A stretch of 64,000 nucleotides of DNA from Brevundimonas sp. G8 (GTDB lineage Bacteria > Pseudomonadota > Alphaproteobacteria > Caulobacterales > Caulobacteraceae): positions 2,590,537-2,654,536 of the forward strand of contig NZ_LR732816.1 of the NCBI RefSeq assembly GCF_902506205.1, given 5' to 3'. The stretch's first letter is position 1. Each line of letters starts with the position of its first letter. Shown here piece after piece: positions 18,474-27,618 of this stretch. The notes below the pieces were generated by a model. The model did not search any database and was not told where the DNA came from. It saw only the letters and a list, made by a program, of their open reading frames with translations. Both the position numbers and the translations under genes were made by a program.

Positions 18474-19748
18474 TTGGGAGAAGGCGGTCACCGATTGCTG
18501 TCTGCGCGTGGCGTGGCCGACGCCGGCTGGCTGTATGGCGCCCATGTGGCCCGGTATGTTTCGCCCTTGGTGCTCTATCCGGTCCTGACGCGCCGCCTGG
18601 GGTTGGACGGGTTCGGGGTCTATGCGGCGGGGATCGCGCTGGCGCTGATCGTGGCGGTGGTCGTCGATTACGGGCTGTCGCTGTCGGGGCCGCGCGACAT
18701 CGCCGGGACGGTCGAGGGGCGGGGCGCAATCGTTGGTCAGGCGCTGGCGATGCGCGGGGTGCTGGCGGCGCCGGCCGTCGTGCTCGGCGTCGGTCTGGCG
18801 ATGATCAATCCCGTTCTCGACGGCGCGGGCTTTGTCGTGGCGATGGCGATCCTGCTGGGTGTGGGGCAGGGCGCCAGCCTATTGTGGTTCTTTCAGGGGA
18901 TCCGTGACCCGGCGAAGGCGGCGATGCTGGAGGTCGGATTTGCGTTGGCGGCGACGGTCGCAGTGCTGGCATGGCCCAGCCTGACGGTCGGCGGGGTGAT
19001 GGCGGTTCAGGCGGCGGGCGTCCTGGGCGGGGTAGCCGCAAGCGCAGTGCTGTTGTTCCTGCGCCATGAGATGACGGCGCCGGAGCGCGGGTTCGTGCGG
19101 CGGGCGCTGGTCGAGGGGGCGCCTCTGTTCGCCAGCCGGGCGGCAGTCGTGGCCTATACGGGAGCGGGGGTTCTGATGGTCGCGGCCCTGGCCGGGCCTG
19201 TGCAGGCGGCGCTGTATGGCGTGGCGGACCGGCTAGTGTCGGCGTCGGGATCGTTGATGCGGCCGCTGGCCGGACTGATCGCGCCGCGGATCGCGGGGCT
19301 GCTGGTCGAGGATGCGGGAGCGGCGTTTCGCACGGCGCGCTGGGTGTTGGGGCTGTCGGCAGCGGGGTTCGTTGTCTTGGCGGCGGGTCTGACGCTGGGA
19401 GCGCCGGTTCTGGTGCGGCTGCTGTTCGGGGAGGGGTTTGCGCCGGCGGTCGAGGTGCTGAGGTTGCTGGCCTGGGTTCTGCCTCTGGTGGCGATCAGCC
19501 AGGTGCTGGGGCTTCAGCTGATGACGCCGCTTCGCATGGATCGACGGTTCGCCCTGATCGTGGGGGTGGGGTGCGTCGCGACGCTGGGACCGGCGGTTAT
19601 GCTGACGCCGACCTATGGCGCCGCTGGCATGGCGTGGGCGCGGATCATGGGAGAGGCGGCGGTGGTGGTCGCCTGTCTGGTCTGTCTGAAGGCGCATTGG
19701 GCGTCGCTGTTCCAGGGCGGCGGGAGGCGTGATGTCCAGGCGGTATGA
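18474..19748 (+). CDS. Polysaccharide flippase (Wzx/MATE-like oligosaccharide transporter)
   Basis: A 424-residue protein with about 12-14 hydrophobic helices in the order seen in Wzx lipid-linked oligosaccharide flippases; RYVSPLVLYPVLTRRLGLDG near the start is the typical first-helix region. It opens an eight-kilobase glycan locus and should move undecaprenyl-linked repeat units across the inner membrane. TTG 18474 is the longest start. A TTG at 18495 is also good, since GGGAGAAGG sits about 9 bases before it. It overlaps glf by 17 bases. Confidence 0.87.
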   Translation: MGEGGHRLLSARGVADAGWLYGAHVARYVSPLVLYPVLTRRLGLDGFGVYAAGIALALIVAVVVDYGLSLSGPRDIAGTVEGRGAIVGQALAMRGVLAAPAVVLGVGLAMINPVLDGAGFVVAMAILLGVGQGASLLWFFQGIRDPAKAAMLEVGFALAATVAVLAWPSLTVGGVMAVQAAGVLGGVAASAVLLFLRHEMTAPERGFVRRALVEGAPLFASRAAVVAYTGAGVLMVAALAGPVQAALYGVADRLVSASGSLMRPLAGLIAPRIAGLLVEDAGAAFRTARWVLGLSAAGFVVLAAGLTLGAPVLVRLLFGEGFAPAVEVLRLLAWVLPLVAISQVLGLQLMTPLRMDRRFALIVGVGCVATLGPAVMLTPTYGAAGMAWARIMGEAAVVVACLVCLKAHWASLFQGGGRRDVQAV

Positions 19749-20880
19749 CTGGCTGATCGTCGGGGCGGGCTTTACCGGCGCGGTGGTCGCTGAGCGGCTG
19801 GCGCGCGGGCTGGATAAGACCGTGCTGGTGATCGACCGGCGCGATCATGTCGGCGGCAATGCGCACGACCGGCGCGACGAGGGCGGGCGGCTGATCCACC
19901 CGTATGGGCCGCATGTGTTTCATACCAACAGCGGGCGGATCTTCGACTATCTGAGCCAGTTCACGGCCTGGCGGCCCTATTTCCATCGGGTCAGGGGGCA
20001 TGTGGACGGGCGGCTGGTTCCCGTGCCGTTCAACCTGGATTCGATGCGGCTGCTGTTTCCCGAACGGATGGCGGAACGGCTGTCGGACACCTTGGTCCAG
20101 AGGTTCGGTTTCGGCGCGCGGCCCAGCATCCATGACCTGAGGCAGGCGGCGGACGATGCGGACCTGAAGGTCCTGGCGGACTATGTGTTCGGCAAGCTGT
20201 TCGCGAACTACACCGCCAAACAGTGGGGGGTGGCCGCCGATGCCTTGGACGCGTCGGTCCTGGCGCGCGTGCCGATCGCGATCAGCCGCGACGACCGCTA
20301 TTTCACCGACCGATACCAGGCCATGCCGCGCGAGGGTTATGGGGCCTTGTTCGAGCGGCTGCTGGACCACCCGAACATCCATGTGTCGCTGAACACCGGC
20401 ATGGATCAGGTCGAGGCGCAGACGTGGGAACGCATGGTTTATTGCGGGGCGCTGGACGACTATTTCGGACGGTCGGCGGGGGACTTGCCCTATCGCAGCG
20501 TGCGGTTCGAGCATCAGGTCGTCAATGTGGAGGACGGCCTTCCGGTCGGGACCGTCAACTATCCCAATGAGTTCGATTTCACGCGCATCACCGACTTTCG
20601 CCATCTGACCGGCGAGCGGGGCGCGACGACGGCGACCGTGACCGAATATCCGGTCGCGCATGAGGTCGGGGTGAACCAGCCTTACTATCCGGTCCTGTCC
20701 GAGGCCTCTCGCAGTTTGGCGGCGCAGTATCGGGCGATGGCGGCGACGCTGGCGGGCGAGGTCTGGTTCGCCGGGCGGCTGGCGGATTTCCAGTATTACA
20801 ACATGGACCAGGCGGTGGGTCGGGCGCTGAGCCTGGTCGAGAAATCACTGGCGCCGGCCGTGGCCAGGATGGCGGCGTGA
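19732..20880 (+). CDS. glf: UDP-galactopyranose mutase
   Basis: A 382-residue flavoenzyme converting UDP-galactopyranose to UDP-galactofuranose. The FAD motif is WLIVGAGFTGAVVAERLA; DRRDHVGGNAHD, YGPHVFHTN and the LFANYTAKQWG segment are diagnostic. The late FTRITDFRHLT and NYPNEFDFT regions match the active-site lid. ATG 19732 is preferred over the GTG three bases earlier because GGGAGG is then at usable spacing. Its presence shows the glycan contains galactofuranose. Confidence 0.94.
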   Translation: MSRRYDWLIVGAGFTGAVVAERLARGLDKTVLVIDRRDHVGGNAHDRRDEGGRLIHPYGPHVFHTNSGRIFDYLSQFTAWRPYFHRVRGHVDGRLVPVPFNLDSMRLLFPERMAERLSDTLVQRFGFGARPSIHDLRQAADDADLKVLADYVFGKLFANYTAKQWGVAADALDASVLARVPIAISRDDRYFTDRYQAMPREGYGALFERLLDHPNIHVSLNTGMDQVEAQTWERMVYCGALDDYFGRSAGDLPYRSVRFEHQVVNVEDGLPVGTVNYPNEFDFTRITDFRHLTGERGATTATVTEYPVAHEVGVNQPYYPVLSEASRSLAAQYRAMAATLAGEVWFAGRLADFQYYNMDQAVGRALSLVEKSLAPAVARMAA

Positions 20881-21791
20881 AACGCTCGGTCTGGGCCGTC
20901 GTGGTGACGTGGAACCGGCGCGCGCTGCTGGAGCGCTGTCTGGCGCATCTGATCGCGCAGACGCGTCAGTGCGACGGGGTGGTGGTGGTCGACAACGCCA
21001 GCGACGACGGCACGGCCGAGATGCTGGCCGACGCCTGGGCGGGCAAGGCGCTGGTGGTGCGGATGCCGGTCAACACCGGCGGGGCGGGCGGGTTCAACGC
21101 CGGGATCCGCGCGGCGGTCGAGGCTGGGGCTGACAGGGTCTGGCTGATGGACGACGATGTGATGGCCGCACCCGATGCGCTGGAGGCGCTGTTGCGCGCC
21201 GAGACGATGCTGGAAGGCGAGGGCGTGACGCCGGCCTTCCTGTGTTCCAGCGTGCGCTCGCCGGATGGGCATCTGACCAATGCGCCGGAGATCGACCACC
21301 GACGGAATGCCCTTGGCTATCCGGCATGGGGCGAGCGGCTGGAGCAGGGATTGATCCCGGTGCGGCAGGCGACCTTCGTGTCGGTGATGGTCGGCCGGGC
21401 GGCGGTGGGGCGGCACGGCCTGCCGCTGGCGCCCATGTTCATCTGGGGCGACGATACGGAATATACGCTGCGGCTGACGCGGGACGGGCCGGGTTATCTG
21501 GTCGCCGCCAGCCGGGTCGTGCATGTGCGCGCCGCGCCGGGGCATCTGACCATTGAGACCGAGGCCGATCCGGGGCGCGAGCGGCTGCATCGCTATCTGA
21601 CCCGCAACATCATCCTGGCCAAGCGACGGCATGAGGGGCCGGCGTCGGCTCTGCGCTATGTCGCGTCGCGTTTGCGGATCGCCGGTCGGCTGGCGTTGCA
21701 GGGGCGGTGGCGCAAGGCCGGTGTGCTGATGGCGGGGGTCGTGGACGGGGCGCGGTTCGATCCGAAGGTCGAGCATTGCACGCCGTCCTAG
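20877..21791 (+). CDS. GT2 glycosyltransferase, galactofuranosyl/rhamnosyl-transferase-like
   Basis: A 304-residue GT-A enzyme: VVVTWNRRALLERCL, VVVDNASDDGT, the loop NTGGAGGFNAGI and the metal-binding WLMDDDV (about residue 90). The GGAGGF loop with DDD is typical of the GlfT/WbbL-like group that uses UDP-Galf or dTDP-Rha. Placement directly after glf, with a GTGA overlap, supports galactofuranose as donor (inference). Soluble, probably membrane-associated. Confidence 0.88.
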   Translation: MKRSVWAVVVTWNRRALLERCLAHLIAQTRQCDGVVVVDNASDDGTAEMLADAWAGKALVVRMPVNTGGAGGFNAGIRAAVEAGADRVWLMDDDVMAAPDALEALLRAETMLEGEGVTPAFLCSSVRSPDGHLTNAPEIDHRRNALGYPAWGERLEQGLIPVRQATFVSVMVGRAAVGRHGLPLAPMFIWGDDTEYTLRLTRDGPGYLVAASRVVHVRAAPGHLTIETEADPGRERLHRYLTRNIILAKRRHEGPASALRYVASRLRIAGRLALQGRWRKAGVLMAGVVDGARFDPKVEHCTPS

Positions 21792-23005
21792 GGCCGGGGC
21801 GGCGCACGGGCCTGCGATGGTCCCAGGTGAGTGCGGCCTATCAGCGGGCGGTGCTGGTCCTGCTGGGGCTGGGGGTGACGCTGCCGATCTTTCTGACACC
21901 AGGTCATGTCAGCGGGCCGCGTTTGGGCGATCTGGCGCTGCTGCTCGCCCTGCCGCTGATCGGCGTGGAATGGCGGCGGATGACGGCTGTGCTGAAGGCG
22001 GCGGGGGCGGTCGCAGTCTTCTTTCTGACGGTTACGCTGTTGTTGCAGGCGTCGCGGGTCGGCGAGCGGTTGAATGCGTCGGACGCGACCTTCTGGTTTC
22101 GCTGGATCGCGTCGGCTGCAGTCGCGCCAGCTGTGGCGAGCCTGATCCTGAGGGATGCGGCGCGGCGGCGGTTGTTGTTTGCGGCGATCCTGATCGGGGC
22201 GGCGGGGCATCTGGCGACCTATGGTCTGACCTTCCTGGTCGGACTGGAGACGCTGAAGGGAATTGGCCTTGCGTCGCCGCGGGCGGTCGTCACCACGGTT
22301 GGCGCTCAAGTTCGGATCACGACCCTGGCCGAGCATCCGAATGCGGCCATGGCGATGATCGGACTGGCGGTTCCGGCCGGGGTGATCCTGGCGGGGCGGC
22401 GTTGGATGGCAGGAACGACGACGTGGGGCGGAGGCGCCCTGGCGATAATGGGGTTCGTCAGCACCCTGTCGCGGGGCGGGATTGCGGCAGGCGTTCTTGC
22501 GGTTCTGGCTCGCATCGTCGTGGGATTGCGGTGGCGTGAGCGTATCAGGCCGCTGAGGGTAGTGCTGGCGGTGTGCGTCGTAGGCGTCGCAGTTCTGGGT
22601 GCGCAGGCCGGGATCGACGAGGCGCGGTTTGCGGGGCGGTTCGACCGGGCGGCGCTGGAGGAGAACCTGACGGGGCGGATGGCGACGTGGCGGCGAACAG
22701 TCGATCTGGTGCTGGAACGGCCGATGGGCGCGGGCTGGGTGTCGGCGGACGAGATGGGGGCGTTTCGAGCGCTGTCGGTCAGCCATAATGGCTATCTGTT
22801 CATGGCGCGGACTGTGGGGATGATCGCGGCCCTGGTCATGCTGGGGCTGCATCTGTGGTCGGTGGCGCGGTTGGACGTTTTGACGCCGCTGTCGGTCTAT
22901 CTGCTTATGACTTTATTCAGTGAGGACCTGACGCAGGGCGCGGGGTTCGTCTTTCTGTCGTGCCTGGTCGCGGCGCTGGCGTGGCGAAGGCCGGTGGCGC
23001 CGTGA
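21776..23005 (+). CDS. O-antigen ligase/polymerase-like membrane protein
   Basis: A roughly 409-residue polytopic protein with about 11 hydrophobic segments and a large periplasmic loop bearing LTGRMATWRRTVDLVLERP, the Wzy_C-type pattern. ITTLAEHPNAAMAMIGLA and STLSRGGIAAGVLAVLA fit O-antigen ligase/polymerase proteins (WaaL/Wzy). It either polymerises repeat units or ligates them. The start is uncertain: TTG 21776 overlaps the previous gene, GTG 21827 is the alternative. It overlaps the next GT4 gene by 4 bases. Confidence 0.82.
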   Translation: MHAVLGPGRRTGLRWSQVSAAYQRAVLVLLGLGVTLPIFLTPGHVSGPRLGDLALLLALPLIGVEWRRMTAVLKAAGAVAVFFLTVTLLLQASRVGERLNASDATFWFRWIASAAVAPAVASLILRDAARRRLLFAAILIGAAGHLATYGLTFLVGLETLKGIGLASPRAVVTTVGAQVRITTLAEHPNAAMAMIGLAVPAGVILAGRRWMAGTTTWGGGALAIMGFVSTLSRGGIAAGVLAVLARIVVGLRWRERIRPLRVVLAVCVVGVAVLGAQAGIDEARFAGRFDRAALEENLTGRMATWRRTVDLVLERPMGAGWVSADEMGAFRALSVSHNGYLFMARTVGMIAALVMLGLHLWSVARLDVLTPLSVYLLMTLFSEDLTQGAGFVFLSCLVAALAWRRPVAP

Positions 23006-24207
23006 GGGTGCTGATCGTAAACACCCTGTATCCGCCGGCTCAGGTCGGAGGCGCGGAACGCAGCGTGGCGCAGTTGGCGCAAGGGTTGGCGCGGGCGGGG
23101 ACGGAGGCGTCGGTGCTGACGCTTCAGTCGGGGCGGGAGACTGTCGAGGCGGTGGACGAGGGCGTTGCGGTGCATCGCCTGCCGCTGAACAATTTCTATT
23201 GGCCCTATGACGGCCAGCGTCGGTCGGCCGTGCGGCGAGCCGTGTGGCATGGGCTGGAGGCCGCCAATCCGTGGATGGATGGGGCGGTCGATCGGGTGGT
23301 GGAGCGTGTTCGGCCCGACCTGATCCATCTGCATCTGACGACGGGGTTTTCGCTGTCGGTCTATCGGGCGGCGGAGCGGCGGGACCTGCCGCTGGTGCAG
23401 ACGCTGAGGGACTGGTCGATGATGTGTGCGCGGGCGTCGATGTTCCGGCGCGAACGGCGCTGCGAGCGGCGTTGCGGGTCTTGCGTGGTCCTGACGGCGG
23501 CGAAACGCGTGCAGGCGGTGGATCATGTGATCGGGCTGAGCCAGCCTGTCCTGAAGGCTCATATGGCCGCCGGATATTTTCGGGACGCTGCGGCGTCGGT
23601 GATCGGCAATGCCGCGGCGGAGGCGGTGGTTTCTGCTCGGCCGTCGCTGGCGGACGATCCGGTCGTGACCTTCGGCTTCATGGGGCGGGTCGAGCCGGAG
23701 AAGGGGATCGAAGTCCTGTTGCGCGCGACGACGCGGCTGGAGGGGGACTGGCGGCTGAGGATCGCGGGGCGGGGCGAGCCCGCCTATGTGCAGCGGCTGA
23801 GGCGGGGCTATGCCGATCCGCGCATCGTCTGGCTGGGGCAGGTGGAGGCGGCGGACTTCTGGCCCACGGTCGATGTGTTGGTCGCGCCGTCCGTGTGGGC
23901 CGAGCCGTTCGGGCGGGTCGTGGTCGAGGCGGTGCAGCAGGGGCGGGGCGTGATCGCGTCAAGCATCGGCGGTCTGCCTGAGGCGGCTAGCGGGGCGGGA
24001 ACGGCGACCCAGGTGGAGCCGGGCGACGAGGGCGCGCTGGCGCGGGCCATGGGCGAGGTGCTGGCGGCGCCGGAGCGTTGGCGGTTCGCAGGGGGCGGGG
24101 CGCCGATGTGGACCGAGGCCTCCATCATAGACGCCCACAGGGCGATCTATCGGCAGGTGCTGGTCAGAAGATCGTCCAGGACTTCGGCCGAGCGGGACCA
24201 GGAATAG
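23002..24207 (+). CDS. GT4 family glycosyltransferase
   Basis: A 401-residue GT-B enzyme. N-terminal LIVNTLYPPAQVGGAERSVA is the classical GT4 acceptor-side loop; the donor site contains FGFMGRVEPEKGIEVLL and WAEPFGRVVVEAVQQGRGV with the E-x7-E element. A CARASMFRRERRCERRCGSC segment, cysteine- and arginine-rich, occurs in several GT4 proteins of this type. GTG 23002 overlaps the previous stop. Its 3' end overlaps the convergent GT gene by 61 bases. Confidence 0.88.
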   Translation: MRVLIVNTLYPPAQVGGAERSVAQLAQGLARAGTEASVLTLQSGRETVEAVDEGVAVHRLPLNNFYWPYDGQRRSAVRRAVWHGLEAANPWMDGAVDRVVERVRPDLIHLHLTTGFSLSVYRAAERRDLPLVQTLRDWSMMCARASMFRRERRCERRCGSCVVLTAAKRVQAVDHVIGLSQPVLKAHMAAGYFRDAAASVIGNAAAEAVVSARPSLADDPVVTFGFMGRVEPEKGIEVLLRATTRLEGDWRLRIAGRGEPAYVQRLRRGYADPRIVWLGQVEAADFWPTVDVLVAPSVWAEPFGRVVVEAVQQGRGVIASSIGGLPEAASGAGTATQVEPGDEGALARAMGEVLAAPERWRFAGGGAPMWTEASIIDAHRAIYRQVLVRRSSRTSAERDQE

Positions 24208-25208
24208 AGCGCGGCGCGGCGCAGACCGGCGTCGCGGCGGGCGGGGTCTGTTTCGGTCAAAAGGCGAGCCATGTGGTCGGCCAGGGTCGCGTCGTCGTGG
24301 GGATAGAAATAGAGGGCGGCGTCGGCGCAGACCTCTCTCGTCGCGGGGATGTTCGAGGCGACGACCGGGCAGCCGTGGACGAAGGCTTCAAGCGGGGGGA
24401 TGCCGAAACCTTCGTAGAGGCTGGGGAATATGAGGCCGTGTGCGCCGTCGAGCAGGGCTGCGATCTCGGCGTCGGAACGCCGCCCGGCGAAGATCAGCCG
24501 CGGGTCGGTCTGGATGGGGGGGTGATCGAAGATCGTGTACGGGCGCGCGCCGATCAGGACCAGTCGGATGGAGGGATCGGCTAGGCGGGCGAGGGCGCGG
24601 ATCGCGACGGCGAGGTTCTTGTTCGGGGTCAGATTGCCGAGGGCCACGAAATAGGGGCGGCCCGTCAGGTCTAGCTTGTCGATGACGGCGGGGTCTGGCG
24701 TGATGCCGCGAAGATGGTCGGCGCTGTTCGGGGCCACGGCGATGTCGGAGGGCGACAGGTTCAGGACGGTCGCCAGTTCTCGGCGGGAAAACTCGGACAC
24801 GGTCGCTAGTCGAGCCTGCCGCGCCAGCAGTCGGCCGAGGATGCGGTGGAAGGCGGCGTAACCCCGGCGGAAACGGTCGGGATGGCGGAAGACGGCGGCG
24901 TCGTGAATGACGACGACCTGGCGGGGATGCAGAACGGGGCCTGAACCGCCCAGCGACAAGAGGCGGCCGTGGCGCGCGGCCCAGACCAGGGCGGTCTGTT
25001 CCCACAGATGGCCGCGTCCGCCCGGCACGCTCTGGACCGGGATGTTCGTGAGCTTGAGATCGTCGGCGCCGACGGGCGTCAGCAGGACGTAGCGGCCGGC
25101 GGCGCCGGGCCGGTGGTCCAGGGCGCGGACGATCTCGCGGGCATAGCGTTGCACTCCGCTCATGGGCTGGGTCAGGAAGCGGCCGTTGATGAAGAGGGGC
25201 TCAGCCAC
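24147..25208 (-). CDS. GT4 family glycosyltransferase (mannosyl/rhamnosyl-transferase-like)
   Basis: A 353-residue GT-B enzyme beginning FINGRFLTQPMSGVQRYARE, the usual opening of WbpY/WbaZ-like transferases. IVVIHDAA-type segment appears as VVVIHDAAVFRHPDRF; the donor site has FVALGNLTPNKNLAVAIRAL and FPSLYEGFGIPPLEAFVHGC with ASNIPATREV. Second gene of a leftward pair; its start overlaps the preceding gene by 8 bases. Confidence 0.9.
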   Translation of the reverse strand: MAEPLFINGRFLTQPMSGVQRYAREIVRALDHRPGAAGRYVLLTPVGADDLKLTNIPVQSVPGGRGHLWEQTALVWAARHGRLLSLGGSGPVLHPRQVVVIHDAAVFRHPDRFRRGYAAFHRILGRLLARQARLATVSEFSRRELATVLNLSPSDIAVAPNSADHLRGITPDPAVIDKLDLTGRPYFVALGNLTPNKNLAVAIRALARLADPSIRLVLIGARPYTIFDHPPIQTDPRLIFAGRRSDAEIAALLDGAHGLIFPSLYEGFGIPPLEAFVHGCPVVASNIPATREVCADAALYFYPHDDATLADHMARLLTETDPARRDAGLRRAALYSWSRSAEVLDDLLTSTCR

Positions 25209-26301
25209 CCAGGCGCTTCAGGGCGAAGGCGTCGCGATAGATCTGGACCGTTTGTTCGGCCATGCGCGACGCGCACAGGGCGGTCCTTGCGACGGGGAGG
25301 GGAGCGACTCGGCTTTGGAGCGCCGTGAGCATCGCCTGGGCCAGATCGTCCGGCGCGGCGTCCTGGGGCAGGCGGTCGATGCGGGCGCCGGCCTGGATCA
25401 GGTGAGCGACGCCGCCGACATCGGTGGTCATGATCGGCAGGCCCAGGGCGGCGGCCTCGATCATGGCGTAGGCGCCGGCTTCGTAGCGGCTGGTCATCGC
25501 GAACAGGTCGAAACCGGCCATCAGACATCGGGCGTCGCGTCCGCCCATCAGCCGGACGGCCTTGCCGCCCGCAGCCTGGACCGCCGGAGCCAGGTCGCCG
25601 TCGCCGATCAGGACGCCGATGACGCGCGGGTCGGCGGCGTGAGCCAGACGCACGGCCTGGGCGAAGCGGACGGGGTCCTTCTGCGCGCAAAGGCGGCCGA
25701 CGAAACCGACCGCGAGGGCGTCGTCGGGGAGGTCCAGCGCCCGTCGGGCCGCCTGACGATCTGTGGACGGCAGGGCGGCCACGCCGTTGGGGACGACATG
25801 GAGGCGATGTGGGGGCAGGCCCCAGCGGCGTGCGACGGCGGCTTCCTCTTCCGACACCGCGATGATGGGGTCCCCGTTTGTCCGGCCCAGCAGGAACTCC
25901 GCGATGCCGGCGACGGTCTTCGACAGGCGGGGCGGACCCATCATGGACAAGGCGTGAGGGGTATAAATGCGGGCGGCGCCGGGGGCGTGAGCCAGTCGTA
26001 CGAGAGCGCCGGCCTTGGCGCTATGGCCGTGCACGATCTCGAACGGGCCGAGACGCGCGATCAGGCGGTTGAGCGCGTGAAGACGGGCGATGTCCCACGG
26101 ACCGACGCCGCGTCGCATCGGCAAGCGTTCGAGGGCGTGCAAGGGGAGGGCGGCGACCTCGGTCTGAAACCAGGCGTCTGCGCGTCGCGCGGAATAGATC
26201 AGGGAAACCTGATGGCCGCTCTCGGTCAAAGCGCTGGCCAGATCGACCACATGACGCCCCGAGCCGCCGCCGGACGGCTCGATGACCAGAAGGATACGCA
26301 A
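25201..26301 (-). CDS. GT4 family glycosyltransferase
   Basis: A 366-residue GT-B enzyme: LLVIEPSGGGSGRHVVDLA at the N-terminus, IVHGHSAKAGALVRLA (about residue 88), donor site VGFVGRLCAQKDPVRFAQA and RYEAGAYAMIEAAALGLPI. This type builds cell-surface or capsular chains. It leads the leftward two-gene unit that converges on the flippase-glf operon, so the locus is transcribed from both ends. Donor sugar cannot be read from sequence. Confidence 0.9.
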   Translation of the reverse strand: MRILLVIEPSGGGSGRHVVDLASALTESGHQVSLIYSARRADAWFQTEVAALPLHALERLPMRRGVGPWDIARLHALNRLIARLGPFEIVHGHSAKAGALVRLAHAPGAARIYTPHALSMMGPPRLSKTVAGIAEFLLGRTNGDPIIAVSEEEAAVARRWGLPPHRLHVVPNGVAALPSTDRQAARRALDLPDDALAVGFVGRLCAQKDPVRFAQAVRLAHAADPRVIGVLIGDGDLAPAVQAAGGKAVRLMGGRDARCLMAGFDLFAMTSRYEAGAYAMIEAAALGLPIMTTDVGGVAHLIQAGARIDRLPQDAAPDDLAQAMLTALQSRVAPLPVARTALCASRMAEQTVQIYRDAFALKRLGG

Positions 26302-26314
26302 GGATGTCGTCCCC

Positions 26315-26352
26315 CGACGATGGCTCAGTCTTGCAACTGAAAGCCATCGTCG
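26315..26352. repeat. Inverted repeat between ppi and the GT4 pair
   Basis: Perfect 11-bp arms CGACGATGGCT (26315-26325) and AGCCATCGTCG (26342-26352) around a 16-base loop. It lies after the cyclophilin stop and before the GT4 start, both leftward. There is no T-run, so it is either a weak terminator or an operator. Confidence 0.5.
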
Positions 26353-26372
26353 AGAAACGTCAAGATTGTGTT

Positions 26373-26834
26373 TTAGGCAACGACGGCCTTGACGATCTTG
26401 CCGGGCGCGCGCGGCGGCTCGCCCTTGGGCAGGGCGTCGACGTGGTCCATGCCCGATTCGACTTCGCCCCAGACGGTGTACTGGCGGTCCAGGAAGGTGG
26501 CGTCGTCCAGGCAGATGAAGAACTGCGAGTTGGCGCTGTTGGGATCCGAGGTGCGGGCCATCGAGCAGACGCCGCGCACGTGCGGCTCGGCCGAGAACTC
26601 GGCCTTCAGGTTGGGCTTCTTGGAGCCCGAGGTGCCGGTGCCGGTGGGATCGCCGCCCTGGGCCATGAAGCCCGGGATCACGCGGTGGAAGACCACGCCG
26701 TCATAGAAGCCTTCCGAAGCCAGTTCGGTGATGCGTTCGACGTGGCCGGGGGCCAGGTCCGAGCGCAGTTTGATGACCACGTCGCGGGCTTCGCCGTCGC
26801 CGGTGTCCAGGGTGAAGGTCAGGGTGTCGGCCAT
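26373..26834 (-). CDS. Cyclophilin-type peptidyl-prolyl cis-trans isomerase
   Basis: A 153-residue single-domain cyclophilin without a signal peptide, so cytoplasmic (PpiB-like). Active-site segments: FYDGVVFHRVIPGFMAQGGD with the catalytic Arg, SMARTSDPNSANSQFFI and FLDRQYTVWGEV. ATG 26834 was chosen because AGAGGA lies 8 bases before it and the beta-strand start follows; a longer frame to 26882 adds only a basic peptide. Confidence 0.94.
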   Translation of the reverse strand: MADTLTFTLDTGDGEARDVVIKLRSDLAPGHVERITELASEGFYDGVVFHRVIPGFMAQGGDPTGTGTSGSKKPNLKAEFSAEPHVRGVCSMARTSDPNSANSQFFICLDDATFLDRQYTVWGEVESGMDHVDALPKGEPPRAPGKIVKAVVA

Positions 26835-26907
26835 TTCGGTCGTCCTCTTGGGGGTTGATTTGAGGCGGGACATAGCCCGCAACGCCGGTCGGGGCTATGT
26901 GGGAACG

Positions 26908-27618
26908 ATGAGTGAAGACGAAAAGCCCCAAGAACGCCGCCGCATGGTCAAACCGCCCACGGGCGGCACCGCCGCCGGGCGCGGCATGGGCACCAAGATG
27001 AAGACGGCCGACACCAAGTCTATGTCGAGCCAGCAGTGGATCAAGCGCCAGCTAGCTGACAAATGGTCGGAGAAGGCGCGGGCCGAGGGCTGGCGCTCGC
27101 GCGCGGCCTTCAAGCTGATCGAGATCGACGACAAGTTTCACCTGATCAAGCGCGGCAGTAAGGTCATCGACCTGGGTGCGGCGCCGGGCGGCTGGATCCA
27201 GGTGGCGGTCAACCGCGGGGCGGGCGCGGTGGCGGGCGTGGACCTGCTGATGATCGAGCCGATTCCCGGTTCGACCCTGTTGCAGGCCGACTTCACCCAT
27301 CCGGGCGTGGACCAACAACTGATCGACGCCATCGGCGGGGCGCCGGACCTGGTGCTGTCGGACATGGCGCACAACACGGTCGGCCACCGTCAGACCGACC
27401 ACCTGAAGATCATCGCCCTGATCGAGATCGCCGCCGACTTCGCCATTCGGACATTGAGGCCGGGCGGGAATTTCGTGTCCAAGAACTTCCAGGGCGGCGA
27501 CGCCGGCGGGGTTCTGGCGCGACTGCGCGAGGAGTTCGAGACAGTGAAATACGTCAAGCCGGAATCGAGCCGAAAGAACAGCGCCGAGGTCTTCCTGGTG
27601 GCGCTGAACAAACGATGA
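26908..27618 (+). CDS. rlmE: 23S rRNA (uridine-2'-O-)-methyltransferase
   Basis: A 236-residue RrmJ/FtsJ-type enzyme that methylates U2552 of 23S rRNA. The K-D-K-E catalytic set is visible: Lys in SRAAFKLIEID, Asp in LVLSDMAHNTVGH, Lys in GGNFVSKNFQG and Glu in SSRKNSAEVFLVAL. SAM motif is VIDLGAAPGGWIQVA. About 35 extra N-terminal residues, basic and glycine-rich, precede the core, common in alphaproteobacteria. Overlaps the next gene by 4 bases. Confidence 0.95.
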   Translation: MSEDEKPQERRRMVKPPTGGTAAGRGMGTKMKTADTKSMSSQQWIKRQLADKWSEKARAEGWRSRAAFKLIEIDDKFHLIKRGSKVIDLGAAPGGWIQVAVNRGAGAVAGVDLLMIEPIPGSTLLQADFTHPGVDQQLIDAIGGAPDLVLSDMAHNTVGHRQTDHLKIIALIEIAADFAIRTLRPGGNFVSKNFQGGDAGGVLARLREEFETVKYVKPESSRKNSAEVFLVALNKR

